Assembly (NCBI GenBank): GCA_030618905.1
Contig: JAUXCL010000064.1
Coordinates: 1 to 11,839 of the forward strand
DNA from: Bacteroidales bacterium
Lineage (GTDB): Bacteria; Bacteroidota; Bacteroidia; Bacteroidales; B18-G4
Direction of reading: 5' to 3'
Length of the DNA stretch: 11,839 nucleotides
Shown: positions 1-7,052 of the stretch, piece by piece
Position numbering within the stretch: the stretch's first letter is position 1
Layout of the letters: each line of letters opens with the position of its first letter
Program-made: the position numbers and the translations under genes
The notes under the pieces: generated by a model
The model's input: only the letters and a program-made list of their open reading frames with translations
Told to the model about the DNA's origin: nothing
Databases searched by the model: none

Positions 1-3
1 GAG

Positions 4-48
4 GGATGGAGTCCCGTAGGATGGAGTCCCGTAGGATGGAGTCCCGTA
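4..48. repeat. 15-bp tandem direct repeat, three perfect copies
   Basis: The unit GGATGGAGTCCCGTA occurs three times head to tail (4-18, 19-33, 34-48) without a mismatch. The array may continue left of the window, because bases 1-3 are all that is visible before it. It lies outside any supported gene, upstream of the GH13 gene at 156. From memory, related short tandem units are scattered through intergenic DNA of many Bacteroidota; that is recall, not a search. A function is unknown. Confidence 0.9.
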
Positions 49-60
49 GTCGTAATCAAA

Positions 61-126
61 GTCCATGTTCAATGGACAAAGTTCAAATTTCAAACTAAAT
101 TGAACCATGAACTTTGAACCTTGAAC
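61..126. repeat. Hairpin-forming, GAAC-rich intergenic repeat
   Basis: Several small symmetries are packed here. GTCCAT (61-66) and ATGGAC (72-77) are a perfect inverted pair around a 5-base loop. CAAAGTTCA (77-85) is the exact reverse complement of TGAACTTTG (108-116), and TTCAA (89-93) pairs with TTGAA (100-104) inside it, giving a longer imperfect hairpin. GAAC also recurs at an exact 7-base period (102, 109, 116, 123). The stretch ends about 30 bases before the GH13 start codon, so it could lie in the leader or promoter of that gene. No TAnnTTTG promoter element was found here. It may equally be a dispersed low-complexity repeat of the kind common in Bacteroidota. Confidence 0.6.
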
Positions 127-155
127 TTGATGATATGATTTAACACAAAGTAATT

Positions 156-2492
156 ATGAAAGTTTATATCACACTACTATCATTTCTTATTATGACCACA
201 TATTCATTAAGCCAGAATCCAACTCTCAAAGCCGAACTCCACGATTCCCGCACAATATGGGCAGAAATTATTGGTGAAAGGCCATTGGATAAATCAGCAT
301 ACAAACTTACGGATGCAGCAGGTAATGAAATACCGATTACAGCTGTATTGCCCAACACGGCCTCATTGACGCTGATCAAGACAGCGGTGGATATGGATAT
401 CCGGCGTGTGTACTTCCTTGAGATCCCGCCACTGAAATTACTGGCTTTTTGTTCCTACGATGGCTGGTTCAGGGACCTGTATTCTGAAAAAGAGCTCGGA
501 GCCAATATCCATGGTAATCAAACTTCCATTCGTGTTTTTGCTCCACGGGCTGAGCTGATGAAGATCTATTTGTACAAGGGCAAGGATGATAAGAAGCCAT
601 ATATGACAGCAGATATGACACAGGACAGGGATGGGATATGGGAAATCAGCTTTGATGAAAACCTGCATGGTGTTTATTATGACTTTACCGTGCACGGTTC
701 GACAGATCCTGGAAACCATTTCTATGAGACTAACCCGGTCCATATTACTGATCCCTACGCCAGGGTAAGTGACAATACCTGGGGCAGGTGCCGGATCTGG
801 GAGGAAACTAAAGCTGCAACACCGCTCAAAAACGGCATTCCGAAGATGCAGGATGTCATCGCTTACGAGGTACATGTGCAGGATTTCACAGGCCAACTGC
901 CTGTTGAAGATGACTTAAAAGGCACCTTTAAAGCCATGACCATTCCAGGCTTGAAGAACTCCAGGGGGGAGAAGATCGGGTTCGATTACTTGGTCGACCT
1001 GGGCATCAACACCCTTCACCTTATGCCCGTACAGGAATATTTGCATTATCATGATGATGACTGGAAAGCTTCTTTCAAAGATGATCAGTACATGATAGAG
1101 CAAGGGGTAAGTGAAGAGAATTACCAGTGGGGCTACCGCACCTCACATAATTTTGCTGTTGAGTCCAAATACCGGGTCAATGGAGAGGAACCAGGCCGGG
1201 AAAGGGATGAATTCCGGGACCTGGTTCAGGCTTTTCATGATCAGGGAATAGCGGTCATCATTGACATCGTACCCAACCATACTGCTGAGAATATGGACGG
1301 GAATGAGTGGTTCTTCAATTTTAATGCCCTGGATAAACAATATTATTACCGAACCAGGGATTTTGATCATGTGGGTGAATATGGCAATGAGGTGAAGACC
1401 GAAAACCGTCCCATGGTACAACGCTGGCTGATTGATCAGTGTAAGCATTTCATTCAGGAGTTTGGGATAGACGGGTTTCGTATCGACCTGGCCGGACAGA
1501 TTGATGAGCAGACTTTAATTGCCTTAATAAAGGCCCTGGGCCCTGATAAAATCGTTTATGGGGAAGCCTGGATAGGATCCAATGATCCTGATTTTGAGGC
1601 CAACCCGGATTGGGACTGGTACAAAGCAGACTCTCCGATCACCTTCTTCCAGGATGATTCCCGTAATGCCTTCAAAGGCCCGGTGTTCGTCCTGGAAGAT
1701 AAGCAAAAAGACAGGGGCTGGCCCGGCGGTAATTTTGAAGAAAGGGGGCGTGTCATGAAAGGTCTCTCTAATAAATTCAGAGATGATAAAACCTCACTCA
1801 GCGGCATCAGTTACCTGGATATACATGATAATTTTGCCCTCGCAGATCAGTTTGCCGCTGAAAATTGGGATGGACGATATGCTGTTGATCAGGATGAGTT
1901 CAAGCTGGCCGTCACTTTGCTTTACACTACTGTAGGACCCATCGTTACCCACGGAGGTTCGGAGATTATGCGCAGCAAGGGTTCTGCTCCTTTAAAAGAA
2001 GTCGCTAAAGAAACCAATGATGGCATAAAAGTATACATGCACGGTAAGCGCGATACCTATAATCACCGCTATGCCAATCAATTTATCTGGGAAAATGTCG
2101 GCGCAGAACCCGATGCTGACAATAAGAATGATTACCAAAATATGTATGCCTTCTGGCGTGGATTCAATAATTTCAGGTTAAGTGAATATGGAGCTGTCTT
2201 TCGTGTTGCAGAGGCAGTGCCCGAAGGCTATTATAACTGGATCACACCTGAGGATAAAAGCTTGCTTGGATATATAGTCGATGAGAAAGTTTTCGTTCTG
2301 CTGAATGCCGGTCGTGAAAAATATAACTTTAAGGATATTACACTGCCGGAAGGAAACTGGAAACTCATTGGCAATAACAGAGCCATTGATCATGTGGATG
2401 GTGTTAAAGACAAAAAGCAGTATATAGAAGGAGGGAAACCGATGAAGATATTAATGGAACCGGTTAGTTTAAGAATATGGGTGAGAGAGTGA
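156..2492 (+). CDS. Secreted GH13 alpha-glucan hydrolase, pullulanase/amylase-like, with CBM48
   Basis: This 778-residue protein should hydrolyse alpha-glucans such as starch, pullulan or glycogen fragments outside the cytoplasm. Residues 1-19 form a signal peptide (hydrophobic core, then SLS before Gln20), which supports the ATG at 156. Residues about 20-110 are an N-terminal beta region, and about 115-205 look like CBM48. The GH13 barrel follows with its signatures: D370-N374-H375 (region I), GFRID with nucleophile D444 (region II), GEAW with acid/base E470 (region III) and HDN with D558 (region IV). YQWGY at 323-327 resembles the YNWGYDP motif of type I pullulanases, but Arg and Thr replace Asp and Pro. 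The last 90 or so residues look like the usual C-terminal beta domain. No T9SS sorting domain or lipobox is visible, so the product is probably periplasmic or released. It converges on the sus block and shares its terminator. Pullulanase versus amylase specificity cannot be settled from sequence alone. Confidence 0.93.
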   Translation: MKVYITLLSFLIMTTYSLSQNPTLKAELHDSRTIWAEIIGERPLDKSAYKLTDAAGNEIPITAVLPNTASLTLIKTAVDMDIRRVYFLEIPPLKLLAFCSYDGWFRDLYSEKELGANIHGNQTSIRVFAPRAELMKIYLYKGKDDKKPYMTADMTQDRDGIWEISFDENLHGVYYDFTVHGSTDPGNHFYETNPVHITDPYARVSDNTWGRCRIWEETKAATPLKNGIPKMQDVIAYEVHVQDFTGQLPVEDDLKGTFKAMTIPGLKNSRGEKIGFDYLVDLGINTLHLMPVQEYLHYHDDDWKASFKDDQYMIEQGVSEENYQWGYRTSHNFAVESKYRVNGEEPGRERDEFRDLVQAFHDQGIAVIIDIVPNHTAENMDGNEWFFNFNALDKQYYYRTRDFDHVGEYGNEVKTENRPMVQRWLIDQCKHFIQEFGIDGFRIDLAGQIDEQTLIALIKALGPDKIVYGEAWIGSNDPDFEANPDWDWYKADSPITFFQDDSRNAFKGPVFVLEDKQKDRGWPGGNFEERGRVMKGLSNKFRDDKTSLSGISYLDIHDNFALADQFAAENWDGRYAVDQDEFKLAVTLLYTTVGPIVTHGGSEIMRSKGSAPLKEVAKETNDGIKVYMHGKRDTYNHRYANQFIWENVGAEPDADNKNDYQNMYAFWRGFNNFRLSEYGAVFRVAEAVPEGYYNWITPEDKSLLGYIVDEKVFVLLNAGREKYNFKDITLPEGNWKLIGNNRAIDHVDGVKDKKQYIEGGKPMKILMEPVSLRIWVRE

Positions 2493-2519
2493 GCGAAGAA
2501 CGAAAATCGAAAAAGCACC

Positions 2520-2554
2520 TTGTACATTGTACAAACAGAATTGTAAATTGTACA
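2520..2554. repeat. TTGTACA palindrome and repeat
   Basis: TTGTACATTGTACAA (2520-2534) has perfect 7-base arms around one central base. A related TTGTAAATTGTACA follows at 2541-2554, so ATTGTACA appears twice. It sits between the stop of the GH13 gene and the terminator hairpin. It may be a low-complexity Bacteroidota intergenic repeat; an operator role is unlikely because it is downstream of both convergent genes. Confidence 0.6.
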
Positions 2555-2555
2555 T

Positions 2556-2589
2556 AAAAAAGCCCCTTTCTTCCGAAAGAGGCTTTTTT
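2556..2589. terminator. Bidirectional intrinsic terminator
   Basis: Six A, then GCC, C, CTTTC (2556-2570) pairs with GAAAG, A, GGC, then six T (2575-2589) around a TTCC loop. The stem has 14 pairs and one C/A mismatch (2565/2580). The U-run is present in both orientations, so it can stop transcription of the GH13 gene arriving from the left and of the minus-strand block arriving from the right. It lies 63 bases after the GH13 stop and 18 bases beyond the stop of the T9SS protein gene. Confidence 0.9.
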
Positions 2590-2607
2590 CTTTCTAAAAA
2601 AGTATCC

Positions 2608-3888
2608 TTAGTTGAAAATAACCTTCTGCGTATAGGTTGCTCCTTTATTATCGACAATGGTAATGAAATAAATACCATTTTGATATTGGAATGAAGGTAT
2701 TTCAAGGCTTTGAGTGACTTCATCAATAACCATGACACTCTGGCCAAGCATGTTATTGACAATCACTTTATCCACAGCCTGGTGGTTCAGAATATCAATA
2801 TGCAGCACTTCATTGACAGGATTTGGATAGATGCTTACTTCAACATCTGCTTCAAACTCTGTAATGTTGCTCCAATCACAAGGTGCCTCAAGCTGGTCAT
2901 CCTGGTACCAGACTTCAGGGATAATAGTACCGCCCTCCAGCACAATGTAAGTCCTGTTATTGTCCGGGCCGGGATATTCCTGTTGTTCAACAGGCCTGTT
3001 ATCGCTACAGCCAATACGGTAAAGATAAGCCAGCGTATCTGTAACATTAAACCATGAAAGAGTTACGTGATAGTCCCCTTCTCCTTTGTAAGACAGTTCT
3101 GCAGGAGGATAACCATCAATTTGCACATCAAGGCAGCTGTCAAAGGTCATGATTTCTGCATTAAACTGACAGTTCAGGTCAACTGTGAAAGTGACAGGCA
3201 CTTCTCCCCATGCTTCAATTACATAGGTTGTTTGGCCTGTAACTTCACCTCCTGTAGTAACGTGGCAAGCATTATTTGGTCCGCTGATCAGCCAGTTATC
3301 ATCCTGGTCGACAGCACCCCATTCATGATCTCCAACAGGAACCGTGTCATGAATGGTAACAGTCCATTTATGGTCACCTGCCGTTTCATCTCCATGTGTG
3401 CCATCATCATACATATCGATAGTAGCCCAACCGGTTAGCGTCCCTTTGTACTGTACAAGTGTGAATTCAACATTAACCCAGTTTTGATTGTCAACTATGA
3501 ATGCCTGGTTAATAACTACATCTTCAACGATTGGAATTGTGTAAGATGTTTGTCCTGTTACAGCACTTCCCGTAACATTGAAGGTAGGGTTCGGACCTGC
3601 GATCAGCCAGGTATCATCCTGGTTAACAGCTCCCCATTCATGATCTCCCTCTTCCACTGCTGGAAGGATTAAGGTCCAGATGTAGTCACCGGCAGTTACA
3701 TCTCCATGGGTGCCATCATCAAACATAACGGTGGTATCCCAACTGGTAGGTGTGCCTTTAAAAAATATCTTAGCGTTAGATTGTGTAAGGTCATCGACAG
3801 TGATTGTGACATCGGCCTGTCCGAATGACATTCCTGCAATCAAAGAAAAGATAAGTAGTGTACTGAAAAATTGTAAAAATCTCTTCAT
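2608..3888 (-). CDS. T9SS-exported protein with duplicated carbohydrate-binding-like domains
   Basis: A 426-residue protein with a signal peptide (residues 1-24, SFGQ then Ala) that fixes the start. Two near-identical domains follow, about 26-121 and 127-225. Each carries a DDGTHGD..AGD motif (57-68; 161-172), then GDHEWGAV, then QDD.WLI.GPN with an exposed-looking Trp (94; 199). A third, different beta region (about 231-330) begins PVTFTVDL and has four Cys. Residues about 350-426 are a type A T9SS sorting domain: YPNPVN near 354, MLGQ, NGIYF, and an ending in a K-V-I-F-N tail. Such proteins cross the outer membrane through T9SS and are usually attached to the surface or released. The duplicated domains resemble CBM20/48-type or SusE/F-type starch-binding folds; glucan binding is an inference strengthened by the neighbours. 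No catalytic motif was seen. The 116-bp gap from the upstream gene, with a candidate promoter, suggests it can be transcribed separately. Confidence 0.88.
   Translation of the reverse strand: MKRFLQFFSTLLIFSLIAGMSFGQADVTITVDDLTQSNAKIFFKGTPTSWDTTVMFDDGTHGDVTAGDYIWTLILPAVEEGDHEWGAVNQDDTWLIAGPNPTFNVTGSAVTGQTSYTIPIVEDVVINQAFIVDNQNWVNVEFTLVQYKGTLTGWATIDMYDDGTHGDETAGDHKWTVTIHDTVPVGDHEWGAVDQDDNWLISGPNNACHVTTGGEVTGQTTYVIEAWGEVPVTFTVDLNCQFNAEIMTFDSCLDVQIDGYPPAELSYKGEGDYHVTLSWFNVTDTLAYLYRIGCSDNRPVEQQEYPGPDNNRTYIVLEGGTIIPEVWYQDDQLEAPCDWSNITEFEADVEVSIYPNPVNEVLHIDILNHQAVDKVIVNNMLGQSVMVIDEVTQSLEIPSFQYQNGIYFITIVDNKGATYTQKVIFN
3214..3813 (-). repeat. Internal coding duplication, about 311-315 bp period
   Basis: The two repeated domains of the T9SS protein are also alike as DNA. 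The 48 bases starting at 3286 and those starting at 3601 differ at four positions, a 315-bp offset. A second matching stretch starts at 3388 and 3699, a 311-bp offset. The slightly different offsets point to small in-frame indels after a duplication. High DNA identity suggests the duplication is fairly recent or kept similar by gene conversion. Confidence 0.75.
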
Positions 3889-3921
3889 AATTATAAGTTT
3901 AAGTGAAACAATAAATTAATA

Positions 3922-3929
3922 CAAATTTA
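3922..3929 (-). promoter_or_regulatory. Candidate -7 promoter element for the T9SS protein gene
   Basis: Read on the minus strand this is TAAATTTG, a full match to the Bacteroidota -7 consensus TAnnTTTG. It lies 33 bases before the ATG at 3888, leaving a leader of roughly 25-30 bases. The -33 element is weak: TTTT stands 19 bases upstream instead of TTTG. The surrounding DNA is very AT-rich, so a chance match is possible. Confidence 0.4.
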
Positions 3930-4004
3930 CAAATTTGTTCTATTCAATAAAAGATTTCTGAATCTGATTGCAAAATTAGTTAAAAATTTCTTTAAATACA
4001 ACTG

Positions 4005-5114
4005 TTAATCGGCAGGCAGCACATCAACGGGTGTTTCCAATGACTTTATGCTTCCTAACCGGTTTCTGAAAACAAAGGTCATTTTGCTAATAAGGTACTC
4101 GGGATTATCCACACTATAATAATACCAGGGTATGAAAGTAATTTCATGGATGCCATTACCCTTATTTTCCATTTTTGCATTATTTACTTTATCCGGTGGA
4201 TAAACAATCCAGTTCCAATTGGGCAAAGGGTTATAGTCGGTACTATCCCCGTTATTGGTATAAGACCAGATATAAACTTTATCAACCCCGGCGAGTGATT
4301 CAAACTCTTCCATGTTGGTATTACAGACAATGGTTACCACATCCCCCTGTGTAAATAACCTGGGGAAGGTAATAGATGGTTTATCGCAATTAAATGGAGG
4401 AAGGACAGGTTGCAATTGGTCTGTTGTTTGCAATGTTCCTGTTGAGTTTGCAAATAGATAACCAAACTCGGTCATGGGTGTTGTAGTTTCCCAATATTCC
4501 AATGGGACAAAGTCTTTTCGCCATATATCACCCTCAATCTGTTCACAGAGCGCTTTATCCGTATATGCACCCCATGACCCTTGTCCGGGAGGTTCTGAAG
4601 GATCATATTCATTGGCCCATGCCCACATATAAACAGGACTTACTCCCTGCATCTCAGTTGAAAGAGCTGCATTAAATACAATACTCAGGTTTTCTCCAAA
4701 GGAAGCAGGTTGTGGATACACAGTATATTCTGCACCGACTGCAAGCCCAAAATCAAAAGGGACCAAAGTAAATACATTCGTTTCAGCGCCTTCAGGATCA
4801 ACGAGTTTGCCATTGATGGAGTCGATAGCCATGCCGTAAAAGGTGCTGGGTGTCATCGTAAACTTATAGATGTTCTCAGCAACTGTATCACATTCTCCGG
4901 AAGCTTCTAAAGCTCCACCATTGGCTGATGACCATAATGTCATTGGCCCGGTTTTGTCGGCTAATGGTGTGGCACAGACATTGAAATAGATGGTGATCTC
5001 TTCATCTTCCATAAAAGCTGCCGGACCGGTCCATGTATGAATTTGGGCCTGTAATGTACCGATGCAGAAAACTAGCGCTATAAAAAATAAGATGAACTTA
5101 TTGAGATATTTCAT
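4005..5114 (-). CDS. Secreted triple-domain protein, SusE/F-position glucan-binding candidate (DUF4961-like)
   Basis: A 369-residue exported protein with a cleavable signal peptide (residues 1-23, TLQA before Gln24). There is no usable lipobox and no T9SS sorting domain at its end. It consists of three tandem copies of one beta-rich domain, starting near residues 31, 134 and 251. Each begins with P..F..G/D..(V/I/L).I, has a (V/T)..W..(T/A)N strand (59-65, 161-168, 280-287) and an I(Y/W/H)....(T/V/I)P strand (82-89, 197-204, 322-329). The second and third end with an F.F/FVFRN strand; the first is shorter and most divergent. The same domain forms the N-terminus of the divergent amylase at 10391. 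Its place after susC-susD is where SusE/SusF-type surface glycan-binding proteins are encoded, so glucan binding is the best guess. I recall this family being called DUF4961, unverified. The gap to the upstream gene is 14 bp, so it belongs to the operon. Confidence 0.8.
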   Translation of the reverse strand: MKYLNKFILFFIALVFCIGTLQAQIHTWTGPAAFMEDEEITIYFNVCATPLADKTGPMTLWSSANGGALEASGECDTVAENIYKFTMTPSTFYGMAIDSINGKLVDPEGAETNVFTLVPFDFGLAVGAEYTVYPQPASFGENLSIVFNAALSTEMQGVSPVYMWAWANEYDPSEPPGQGSWGAYTDKALCEQIEGDIWRKDFVPLEYWETTTPMTEFGYLFANSTGTLQTTDQLQPVLPPFNCDKPSITFPRLFTQGDVVTIVCNTNMEEFESLAGVDKVYIWSYTNNGDSTDYNPLPNWNWIVYPPDKVNNAKMENKGNGIHEITFIPWYYYSVDNPEYLISKMTFVFRNRLGSIKSLETPVDVLPAD

Positions 5115-5128
5115 GGTTCAGTGTTTTT

Positions 5129-5632
5129 CTATTTTGTTAATTTATAATCATAGCTTAAAATGGCCTTTCCTCCACTTATTCTTTTATAAGAAAGGTATAA
5201 GGGGGCACCTTGCCGTGGTGGCCCACTCAGGTAAAACTCGCTTGTAGGCTCACTCGCTCCAACGGCCGTAAGCAAAACTTTAGTCGGCATTGCATAGTCA
5301 TCCAATTGCCAGGTACCTTCCAGGTCGACATAATTCGGAGCCTCTCCAGGTTCAATTTTAAAATTTGCAGGTGTGCCACCACTGCTGTTAAATATTACAG
5401 TATAGTCTGTAAAATTAAACATACTGCTCCGGTCCATCGTAGTGGGTTCAAGGCCTTCGTCAACAGCAAAAATGTCTGTTTGAAGGACCTGGACGGTTGT
5501 CCATGTACCTGTCATCAACTGGACATAATCCCTGGGCTTCACTTCAGGATATTCATCTTTTTTACAAGCATGGATGAATACCAGGCTGAAAACCAGGAGG
5601 ATTGTGATAATTGTATAAATTGACTTTTTCAT
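5129..5632 (-). CDS. Small lipoprotein with GxW beta-barrel-like motifs (DUF5004-like)
   Basis: A 167-residue lipoprotein. The signal peptide ends in IHAC with Cys23 as the lipidated residue, followed by KKDEY. A Lys plus acidic pair right after the Cys resembles the surface-export signal described for Bacteroidota lipoproteins, so an outward-facing position is plausible. The mature part has two GTW motifs (42-44 and 106-108) and several short beta strands ending in SYDYKL, reminiscent of lipocalin-like domains. I recall such proteins between susD and a DUF4961 gene being called DUF5004, unverified. Eleven bases separate it from susD and 14 from the next gene, so it is co-transcribed. A binding or accessory role at the SusCD complex is inferred from position only; no catalytic residues are evident. 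Confidence 0.75.
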   Translation of the reverse strand: MKKSIYTIITILLVFSLVFIHACKKDEYPEVKPRDYVQLMTGTWTTVQVLQTDIFAVDEGLEPTTMDRSSMFNFTDYTVIFNSSGGTPANFKIEPGEAPNYVDLEGTWQLDDYAMPTKVLLTAVGASEPTSEFYLSGPPRQGAPLYLSYKRISGGKAILSYDYKLTK

Positions 5633-5643
5633 ATTGCTCTGTA

Positions 5644-7041
5644 TTAATGATTTTTAATCATATCCGGATTTCCATTCAGCTCTACATCCGGAATTTCAAA
5701 GATCAGGTTTTTATCATCCCATGCAAGTCCATTGATATTGGGCGATTTAATCCTTTTTAGCTCATGCATCCTGGTGCCTTCGAAACAGGTTTCAAGCCTG
5801 CGTTGCTTCCTGATTTCAACCAGGAGGTTCTGGGTAGATGTCAGGTTATGCGAAGTGTTGCCAAAAGCCCGTTCAATGACCTTGTTGACATCATTCAATG
5901 CCTGTGTCGTACTTCCTCCGGCTGCGCCCTGGGCGCCACATTCGGCGCGGATCAGGTACATGTCTGCAAGGTATGCCAATGGAACATTGCAATAATCGTA
6001 ATCATATTTTGCACAATAAGTGATCAGGCTTGATGATGCCGGATCAGGAGGTCTTGTGTTATACCATGTCAGCCATCTTCCATCTTCAGGTTCGGCTGAA
6101 GCCTGGTTCTTTAAATCATCAGAAGGGACCACCGATGGGTTTTGTATTCCATCCTGCCTGTAATCTCCCGTCAAAGCACCGGCTGAATTATCACCTGCAG
6201 CCGTACTGATCATTTCAAAAATGACTTCCTGGCTGGGTTCATTGGTATTGTACCTTGCAGTCAGACTGGTATCCAGTGCAAAAAACCCACTTTCAATGAC
6301 CTCATTGGCGTATTCAAAGGCTTTATCATAATTGTTTTGCTGGAAATACACCTTGGCCAGGAATGCTTTACAAGCCCAGGATGTGGCAAAACCATTATTG
6401 AACTCCGGTAATGAAGCAGCTGCTTGTTCCAGATAAGCAATGACGTGGCTATAGGTCTGCTCCACAGTAGCTCTTGGCACCGCATTGAAAGCCTCTGGAA
6501 TTGTTCCTGTTCCTAATGTTCTGATGGGTATTCCGGGTTGATTGTTATTGCCGGCTTTGTTTTCATCATAAGGCAATCCAAAAAATCGAACCAGCTCAAA
6601 ATGGCCCACAGCATTGATGAAATATGAATTGGCCATGATTTGTGTCTTGTCATCGTCGCTCATGCCTTCAAATTCCTGTGCTATGCGGTTGGCATAATTG
6701 GCCCTGTCTATCGATCGATATGACTCCACCCAAAGACTACGGCCTTCTGTATTGAAGATATTCGTACTGTTATTGATGATCTGACTCCAGCCAAAACCTG
6801 TCTTGGTCGTAGCACAGTTCTTAGTCCAGATCTCGGAGATGGACCACATATTTCCTCCCCAGTAAGCTCCATTACGCATCACGTCGTAGCTACTGTTTAA
6901 GTAAGCCCATATATCCTCAGGTGTGTTGAAGGCTTCTTCGGTAAGTGTAAGGTTCTCCGGCTTGATGTTCAGGAAATCTGATTTGTCACAGCCGGCTAAT
7001 GTCACAAGTGTTAAGATGATGATATATATTGATCTTTTCAT
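5644..7041 (-). CDS. SusD/RagB-family outer-membrane glycan-binding lipoprotein
   Basis: A 465-residue lipoprotein that should form the extracellular lid of the SusC channel and bind alpha-glucan oligosaccharides. The lipobox LAGC places the lipidated Cys at residue 18, followed by DKSDFL, typical of SusD proteins. Family features include the N-terminal region with FLNIKPE (23-29), TPR-like helices around 190-255 (AKVYF, YDKAFEYANEVI), a second helical set with YLADMYLIRAEC (357-368), EIRKQRRLE..FEG.R.HELKR (409-430) and the closing IFEIPDVELNGNPDM. Trp/Tyr-rich stretches at 60-72 and 322-329 could contribute to sugar binding. At 465 residues it is slightly short for the family, but both ends look complete. 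The gene starts 11 bases after the susC stop. Confidence 0.95.
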   Translation of the reverse strand: MKRSIYIIILTLVTLAGCDKSDFLNIKPENLTLTEEAFNTPEDIWAYLNSSYDVMRNGAYWGGNMWSISEIWTKNCATTKTGFGWSQIINNSTNIFNTEGRSLWVESYRSIDRANYANRIAQEFEGMSDDDKTQIMANSYFINAVGHFELVRFFGLPYDENKAGNNNQPGIPIRTLGTGTIPEAFNAVPRATVEQTYSHVIAYLEQAAASLPEFNNGFATSWACKAFLAKVYFQQNNYDKAFEYANEVIESGFFALDTSLTARYNTNEPSQEVIFEMISTAAGDNSAGALTGDYRQDGIQNPSVVPSDDLKNQASAEPEDGRWLTWYNTRPPDPASSSLITYCAKYDYDYCNVPLAYLADMYLIRAECGAQGAAGGSTTQALNDVNKVIERAFGNTSHNLTSTQNLLVEIRKQRRLETCFEGTRMHELKRIKSPNINGLAWDDKNLIFEIPDVELNGNPDMIKNH

Positions 7042-7052
7042 GACAATGAGAT

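Noticed and set aside
1..60. Possible CRISPR array
   Set aside because: The 15-base units abut directly with no spacers and no cas genes are present, so it is a simple tandem repeat.
117..155. Promoter for the GH13 gene at 156
   Set aside because: The best -7 candidate (TATGATTT at 134-141) misses two fixed positions of TAnnTTTG and its spacing to the TTTG at 113-116 is 17 bases; not strong enough to call.
3067..3672. Plus-strand open frames of 123 and 62 codons within the T9SS protein gene
   Set aside because: They are antisense to the duplicated domains and lack start context, signal peptide or family resemblance.
3889..4004. Terminator after the four-gene sus operon
   Set aside because: No GC-bearing hairpin followed by a T-run was found in this 116-base AT-rich gap, so read-through into the T9SS protein gene remains likely.
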